11,537 bases of DNA, taken from the NCBI GenBank assembly GCA_018058125.1, contig JAGPCH010000015.1, positions 1-11,537 on the forward strand, in the 5' to 3' direction. The notes beneath the pieces are model-generated. The model searched no databases and was not told the DNA's origin. It saw only the letters and a list, made by a program, of their open reading frames with translations. The stretch's first letter is position 1; every line of letters begins with the position of its first letter. Of the stretch, positions 6,442 to 11,537 are shown in pieces. Made by a program: the position numbers and the translations under genes. This stretch comes from Ignavibacteria bacterium (GTDB taxonomy: Bacteria; Bacteroidota; Ignavibacteria; Tepidaquicellales; Tepidaquicellaceae).

Positions 6442-7520
6442 ATGAAGCTTTCATTCTTTGATACAGGCAAAAGGGTAATTTTAGGACAATCTGTCCGCAG
6501 TGACGGATCAATACACAATACTAAATTGGTAGTACTCGAATCAATATCAGGATTTTTATTGTGCTGCAGCTATAATCTATGCCGGCATAAAGCTTTCATT
6601 TTACGGTGACAGAATTGCGGAACTCACGGGATTAGGCAAGGCATGGATAGGACTGATTATAATGGAGTATATTACTTCACATCCCGAGCTCATAACCGGT
6701 ATCAGTTCTTAGCGATAGTAAATGCACCGAATCTGGCAGCCGGTGATGTATTTGGCAGTTGTGTTTTTAATCTATTCATACTATCCATACTCGATGTACT
6801 TTTAAAAAAACCGATCTCCTCTATAGTAAGGAGTACTCATGTGTTTGCAGGAGCATGAGAAATTATCCTGATTACACTTAGCGGGTTTGCAATTCTTCTG
6901 TCTGATGTATTACCCATAATCGGGTGGATTAGTATTATGACACCGGTGATATTTGCTGTGTATTTTTTATCCATCTGGTTGATTTCAAATTTGAAATTAA
7001 AAAAATTCAAAAGACCAGGAATAAGGAATCAATTAATCATGATGCGGCAGGACTTCAGAAAACTCTGATGCATTTTGCATTTAATTCTTGCATAGTAGTA
7101 GCTGCGGCATTGTTTCTTCCTTACTTTGGAAATTTTCTTTCGGGGCACTCAGGAATGGAAAATACCATTTTCGCAACTTTGTTTATTGCAATTTCGACAT
7201 CTCTTCCGGAATTAGTTGTTTGCATTTCTGCGATCAGAATCGGTTCCGTGGATATGGCGGTGGGTAATTTATTCGGAAGTAATATTTTTAATAAATTCAT
7301 ACTTGGTATAGATGATATGTTTTACCGATCAGGTTCACTATTTGAGGAGATTCATCCTGAGCATCTTATATCAATATTATTTGTAATAATAATGACAGCA
7401 GTAGCGGCAATCGGACTTTAGTTTAAAGCGGAAAGGAAGAGATTTTTTCTTGCTTTTGATTCATTTATAATTTTATTTTTATATGCAGCTCTTATGACTT
7501 TGTTACATATCCTAAAATGA
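6442..7520 (+). pseudogene. Decayed CaCA-family sodium/calcium exchanger (YrbG-like)
   Basis: Pieces of one exchanger lie in order on the plus strand but in different frames. [12 protein letters not shown] (6526-6561) shifts at about 6559 to [13 protein letters not shown]...[10 protein letters not shown] (from 6560), which runs to a TAG at 6710. One missing base there restores [21 protein letters not shown] (from 6709), the first alpha repeat. An in-frame TGA at 6856-6858 interrupts it, and the same frame then continues with EIILITLSGFAILLSD. A further shift in or near the A-run at about 6998-7025 leads to HDAAGLQKTLMHFAFNS. The second alpha repeat is intact (TSLPELV...GNLFGSNIFN, 7198-7293). 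An in-frame TAG at 7419-7421 precedes the last helix, which ends at the TGA at 7518-7520. Functional relatives exchange Ca2+ for Na+ using the two alpha repeats. The first repeat reads SHPEL where family members have SLPEL. The true start is unclear: ATG 6442 is open in frame, but homology is visible only from about 6526. Confidence 0.85.
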
Positions 7521-7586
7521 AACTTTTAAAATTTAAAAAATTAATTCCGGACGATGTAAATTTTTTTTACAGCTTTAATTTTAATT

Positions 7587-10172
7587 ATGGACTGGCATAG
7601 CATTGATATAAAAAAAATATTTGAAACGACAGGCTCATCGGAGAACGGACTTTCTAATGAATCAATATTAAAGAAACAAGCTGAATTCGGAAAGAATAAA
7701 CTTGATGATGTAAAAAAGAAACCTGCATGGTTGATGTTTGTCAACCAGTTCAGGGATTTCATGATAATTGTTCTTATAGCTGCCGCAGTAGTTTCGGGAA
7801 TAATTGGTGATCTGACGGATACGATCATTATTCTTGTAATAGTAATATTAAATGCAATACTGGGATTTGTTCAGGAGTACCGCGCCGAGAAATCTCTTGA
7901 GGCATTAAAGAAAATGGCTGCGCTGAATGCGAATGTGATAAGAGACGGAAAGATACAGTCGGTAGATGCCGAAGAGTTGGTTCCCGGAGACATAATAGTA
8001 CTTGAGACAGGAAACATAGTGCCTGCTGACATTCGTCTGTTTGAAACTTTCAATCTGAAAGCTGATGAGTCTTCTCTGACGGGAGAATCTTTGTCTGCAG
8101 ATAAAAATTCTGATACATTAAATGAATCTGAAGTTTCTCTCGGAGACAGATTCAACATGCTTTATAAAACCACACTCATTACCGGAGGAAGAGCAAGAGG
8201 TGTAGTTGTTTCAACCGGAATGAATACTGAGATCGGTAAGATCGCTAAAATGCTTGATATAGGTGAATCTGCAACACCTCTTCAGATCCGGATGAATGAT
8301 TTTGGTAAAAAACTATCCTATCTGATACTTCTTATCTGTATAATGCTCTTTGTGATCGGAATGCTGAGAGGTGAGGACCCGGTTACTATGATTCTACTTT
8401 CCATATCTCTTGCCGTAGCTGCAATACCCGAAGCTTTGCCTGCGCTGATTACAATTGCATTGGCTGCCGGCGCGAAGAGAATGGTAAATGTAAATGTACT
8501 GATCAGGAAACTTTATGCAGTCGAAACTCTGGGTTCGGTTAATTTTATATGTTCGGATAAAACCGGTACACTGACTCTCAATAAAATGAAAGTAGTAGAG
8601 GTCATAGAGAACAGTGATATAAAAGGGACTGTGTCAGGACTTTCAATATTTGAGCTGAGCATGGCGCTGAACAATGATGTAAATATTAACAATGAGCAAA
8701 AACTTATTGGAGATCCTACGGAGATAGCCATGGTTGAATACGTTAAAGAAAAACACAAAGATATTTTAATTACTGATCTCAGGAAAAAATTTGAACGCGT
8801 TGCCGAGATTCCATTTGACAGTGACAGAAAATGCATGACCACTGTCCATAAGTTTGAAGATAAGTATCTGATTGTAAGCAAAGGAGCTGCAGAGGTAATT
8901 GCTGAAAACTTTTATTCGGGGATCAGTAAAGAATTAGTCTTAGCAAAAACCAATGAACTTGCAAAAAATGGAATTAGAGTCATTGCTTTCGGATATAAGA
9001 TCCTTTCGGAATTACCTAATCCTATTGATTATGAAATAATAGAATCAAGCATTTCTTACTGCGGACTGACGGGGATGATAGATCCACCCAGACCTGAAGT
9101 GAGATCAGCGATTCAGGAATGTAAAACTGCCGGAATTAAAACAGTAATGATCACCGGTGATCATGCAGCAACTGCCACATCAATTGCAAAAGATATTGGT
9201 ATCCTTGAAGAAAACAATCTTTCCATTACAGGAAAAGAATTACAAAACATGTCTGAACAAGAGTTTACTGATAAAGTAGAAAATGTAAGAGTTTATGCGC
9301 GGGTAAGTCCCGAACAAAAACTCAGCATTGTAAAAGCTCTTCAAAAGAAAAATAATTTTGTAGCAATGACAGGCGACGGAGTAAATGATGCGCCTTCTTT
9401 AAAGTCAGCTAATATCGGAATAGCTATGGGAATAAACGGAACAGATGTAAGCAAGGAAGCATCTCACATGATCCTTTTAGATGACAACTTTGTAACTATA
9501 GTCAGAGCCGTAAAGGAAGGAAGAAGGATATATGATAACATCCGGAAATTTGTAAAATACATTATGACATGCAACAGTGCGGAAATAATGATTATTTTTT
9601 TGGCTCCGTTTTTCGGATTACCTATACCATTGATACCTATACATCTTCTTTGGATCAATCTTGTTACAGACGGATTACCCGGACTGGCTCTTGCAAGTGA
9701 AAAAGAAGAGCCGGACGTTATGTTTCGTCCGCCCAGAAGTACAGATGAAAGTCTATTCTCAGATGGAATAGGTTACCATATTGTGTGGGTAGGAATGCTT
9801 ATGGCAGGTGTAACACTTGCTTTGCAGGCATGGACTTTTCACACAGGTAATCCTGACTGGCAGACAATGGTCTTTACGGTTTTAGCATTATCTCAGATTG
9901 GTCATGTTATGGCTATAAGAAGTGATTATGATCTGCTGTACAAACGGGGAATATTCAGTAACCTTCCTTTGCTAGGAGCGGCATTATTAACATTGATCCT
10001 TCAGCTTATGGTAGTGTATCTACCCGTTGCAAATAAAGTCTTTAAAACCAACCCGCTGTCACTGAATGATCTTGCGATATGCTTATTGCTCTCGACTGTT
10101 GTATTTCATGCTGTCGAGCTGGAAAAATTCATTAAAAAAAGAATCCGGAAGAAAAGGATTTCAGAAAATTAA
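7587..10172 (+). CDS. Type II P-type ATPase, probable Ca2+-exporting pump
   Basis: This 861-residue pump is complete. In order it shows an N-terminal cation-ATPase domain (W3 to about 50), M1-M2 (about 50-95), an actuator domain with SLTGES (163-168), M4 with AAIPEALPA (278-286, Glu282), the phosphorylation motif CSDKTGTLT (Asp324), nucleotide-domain motifs GDPTE (375-379) and SKGA (431-434), MITGDH (521-526), the hinge TGDGVNDAP (595-603), and M5-M10. The calcium-ligand positions known from SERCA are present: Glu282 in M4, Asn663 and Glu666 in M5, and Asn691, Thr694 and Asp695 in M6 (NLVTDGLP). M8 (LALSQIGHVMAIRS) lacks an obvious acid at the SERCA Glu908 position, as in some bacterial relatives, which would favour one Ca2+ per cycle; that is inference. 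It exports Ca2+ (possibly Mn2+) from the cytoplasm using ATP. It follows the dead exchanger by 66 bp. The ATG start is right for the family, with only an A/T-rich leader. Confidence 0.93.
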   Translation: MDWHSIDIKKIFETTGSSENGLSNESILKKQAEFGKNKLDDVKKKPAWLMFVNQFRDFMIIVLIAAAVVSGIIGDLTDTIIILVIVILNAILGFVQEYRAEKSLEALKKMAALNANVIRDGKIQSVDAEELVPGDIIVLETGNIVPADIRLFETFNLKADESSLTGESLSADKNSDTLNESEVSLGDRFNMLYKTTLITGGRARGVVVSTGMNTEIGKIAKMLDIGESATPLQIRMNDFGKKLSYLILLICIMLFVIGMLRGEDPVTMILLSISLAVAAIPEALPALITIALAAGAKRMVNVNVLIRKLYAVETLGSVNFICSDKTGTLTLNKMKVVEVIENSDIKGTVSGLSIFELSMALNNDVNINNEQKLIGDPTEIAMVEYVKEKHKDILITDLRKKFERVAEIPFDSDRKCMTTVHKFEDKYLIVSKGAAEVIAENFYSGISKELVLAKTNELAKNGIRVIAFGYKILSELPNPIDYEIIESSISYCGLTGMIDPPRPEVRSAIQECKTAGIKTVMITGDHAATATSIAKDIGILEENNLSITGKELQNMSEQEFTDKVENVRVYARVSPEQKLSIVKALQKKNNFVAMTGDGVNDAPSLKSANIGIAMGINGTDVSKEASHMILLDDNFVTIVRAVKEGRRIYDNIRKFVKYIMTCNSAEIMIIFLAPFFGLPIPLIPIHLLWINLVTDGLPGLALASEKEEPDVMFRPPRSTDESLFSDGIGYHIVWVGMLMAGVTLALQAWTFHTGNPDWQTMVFTVLALSQIGHVMAIRSDYDLLYKRGIFSNLPLLGAALLTLILQLMVVYLPVANKVFKTNPLSLNDLAICLLLSTVVFHAVELEKFIKKRIRKKRISEN

Positions 10173-10268
10173 TTTATTTACAAGAGATAATTCAATTACT
10201 AAACAGGAATTTAAAAATGCCAATAGATTTCTTTGCACACTGCAATTTAAATATCCGGCAGATTCACA

Positions 10269-10296
10269 CAGAAAATACTTTTCAGAATATTTTCTG
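10269..10296. terminator. 9-bp inverted repeat downstream of the Ca2+-ATPase (possible terminator)
   Basis: CAGAAAATA (10269-10277) and TATTTTCTG (10288-10296) are perfect arms with a 10-nt loop, about 100 bp after the ATPase stop. No T-run follows directly; the T-tract at 10339-10346 is over 40 bp away. It may end the ATPase transcript or be an operator. The rest of the 277-bp gap (10173-10449) shows no convincing gene; it should also contain the promoter of the dehydrogenase, which I could not pinpoint. Confidence 0.3.
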
Positions 10297-10449
10297 CGGA
10301 AATCAGCGAAAGTTTATCTGCTGTAATTTGGGATAAAATTTTTTTTGTGTACGGAGATCTGATTTATTGTGTCGGAATGAACATTGAATTAAACTTTGGT
10401 TTGTTTTATTTTGAATAAATATTTTTATTAAAATTCTAAAAAACTTATT

Positions 10450-11537
10450 ATGTTTAAAAGCAGTAAAGATTCAGAACAGGAAACACATTTTTTTGATGAT
10501 GTTTGCAGCTACTTCGACAATGCAGCTCAATATACAAAGCATCCCGCAGGATTGCTGGATCAGATAAGGAGATGCAACAGTATTTACAGATTTTGTTTTC
10601 CGTTAAGAACTAAAGGCGGCGATTATGAAGTGCTGGATGCATGGAGAGTAGAACATTCGCATCATAAAACTCCTGTAAAAGGCGGGATAAGATACAGCAC
10701 CATGGTGAATACGGATGAAGTGAAAGCTCTTGCTGCTCTTATGACTTATAAATGCGCCGTAGTGGATGTACCGTTTGGAGGAGCAAAAGGCGGAATAAAA
10801 ATAGATCCGCGTAAATATTCAGAAAGTCAGCTTGAGAATATCACACGAAGATATACTTCAGAACTTATTAAAAAAAATCTTATAGGTCCGGGAATTGACG
10901 TACCGGCTCCTGATTACGGAACAGGCGAAAGGGAAATGGCATGGATCGCGGATACATATGCAACTTTTAATCCGGGTCAGCTTGATGCTAACGCATGTGT
11001 AACGGGTAAGCCTTTAAGTCAGCACGGTATCAGAGGTAGAAGGGAAGCTACCGGAAGGGGAGTATTTTTTGGATTAAGGGAAGCGGTTAATATTACAGAA
11101 GATATGAAGAAACTGAATTTACCAACAGGTATGGATGGTAAGAAGATTGTACTTCAGGGACTTGGTAATGTCGGTTATTATGCCGGATTATATTGCCAGG
11201 AAGCCGGTGGTGTTATAATTGCGATTGCAGAATATGAAGGAGCAATTTATAATCCTAAAGGTCTGGATATTGTAAGTGTGTTTGAACACAGAAAAATTAC
11301 CGGCAGTATTCTCAATTACAAAGGCGCAAAAAATATCAAGAGAACTTCCGAGGCACTCGAGCTTGATTGTGATATCCTTATTCCTGCAGCACTCGAAAAT
11401 CAGCTAACAAAAGATAATGCAAAAAAAATAAAGGCAAAGATAATTGGTGAAGGTGCAAACGGACCTGTAACTCCTGAGGCTGAACAAATTATGCTTAAAA
11501 GGGGAGCTTTGATAATTCCTGACCTATACCTTAATGC
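10450..11537 (+). CDS. Glutamate dehydrogenase (Glu/Leu/Phe/Val family), 3' end beyond window
   Basis: From the ATG at 10450, 362 codons are open to the window edge; family members usually run to about 410-450 residues, so the C-terminus is missing. The catalytic domain shows KGGIRYS (77-83), [18 protein letters not shown] (98-115) with the substrate and catalytic lysines (Lys101, Lys113), and [12 protein letters not shown] (152-163) with the conserved Asp155. The Rossmann domain has LQGLGNVG (235-242), and Glu261 at the end of the second strand (AIAE) favours NAD+ over NADP+. GEGANGP (333-339) lies near the active-site cleft. The enzyme interconverts glutamate with 2-oxoglutarate and ammonium in the cytoplasm. 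Glutamate specificity over leucine or phenylalanine is inferred from overall resemblance to GdhA/GluD-type proteins. It is separated by 277 bp from the ATPase and is probably a separate transcript. Confidence 0.93.
   Translation, partial: MFKSSKDSEQETHFFDDVCSYFDNAAQYTKHPAGLLDQIRRCNSIYRFCFPLRTKGGDYEVLDAWRVEHSHHKTPVKGGIRYSTMVNTDEVKALAALMTYKCAVVDVPFGGAKGGIKIDPRKYSESQLENITRRYTSELIKKNLIGPGIDVPAPDYGTGEREMAWIADTYATFNPGQLDANACVTGKPLSQHGIRGRREATGRGVFFGLREAVNITEDMKKLNLPTGMDGKKIVLQGLGNVGYYAGLYCQEAGGVIIAIAEYEGAIYNPKGLDIVSVFEHRKITGSILNYKGAKNIKRTSEALELDCDILIPAALENQLTKDNAKKIKAKIIGEGANGPVTPEAEQIMLKRGALIIPDLYLN

Noticed and set aside
6643..6858. Separate small membrane protein at 6643-6858
   Set aside because: Its first part is an out-of-frame reading of the exchanger; from about 6709 it is the in-frame first alpha repeat. 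It is a fragment of the pseudogene, not an independent gene.
7068..7421. Separate 117-residue half-exchanger that could work as a dimer
   Set aside because: Half-size CaCA proteins are conceivable, but coding continues in the same frame past the TAG at 7419 to 7520 and homologous sequence continues upstream of 7068 in frame, so it is a piece of a broken full-length gene.
10066..10326. 86-codon open frame overlapping the end of the ATPase
   Set aside because: Its first third is the ATPase C-terminus read in another frame. The remaining 50 codons have no recognisable domain and no start of their own.
10414..10429. AATAAA/TTTATT inverted repeat before the dehydrogenase
   Set aside because: It is a 6-bp stem made only of A and T in very AT-rich DNA; too likely by chance.

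Overview
The window is AT-rich, tightly packed chromosomal bacterial DNA. Start codons lack clear Shine-Dalgarno sequences and are preceded by A/T-rich leaders, and one intergenic gap holds arrays of short 7-bp tandem repeats. With the protein styles seen here, this suggests the Bacteroidota/Chlorobiota/Ignavibacteriota group. An Ignavibacteria-like organism is my best guess, but it is an inference from style and not a database match.

Layout. (1) Positions 1-1517, minus strand: a large PhoX-type (DUF839) secreted alkaline phosphatase with a twin-arginine signal, cut off at its C-terminus by the window edge. (2) 1518-1822: a gap between divergent genes with a nested inverted repeat that overlaps a short coding-like remnant. 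(3) 1823-2686, plus: a membrane-anchored alpha/beta hydrolase. (4) 2813-3712: an MscS-family mechanosensitive channel, preceded by a 17-bp palindrome. (5) 3744-4976 and 5139-6371: two paralogous CPA1 Na+/H+ antiporters that align without internal gaps. They are separated by two 7-bp-period repeat arrays, the second of which runs almost to the TTG start of the downstream copy. (6) About 6442-7520: a decayed CaCA-type sodium/calcium exchanger with at least three frameshifts and two in-frame stops. (7) 7587-10172: an intact type II Ca2+-type P-ATPase. (8) 10450-11537: the first 362 codons of a glutamate dehydrogenase, open at the window end.

The middle of the window (2813-10172) is an ion and osmotic homeostasis cluster: a pressure-release channel, two sodium/proton antiporters, a dead calcium exchanger and a living calcium pump. 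A reasonable reading is that calcium export once had both a gradient-driven and an ATP-driven route here and that the first has been lost. I see no mobile element, CRISPR array, tRNA or rRNA, and no gene set that looks like an undescribed defence or biosynthetic system. The most unusual signals are the repeat arrays next to the TTG start, the pseudogene, and the small palindromic sites.
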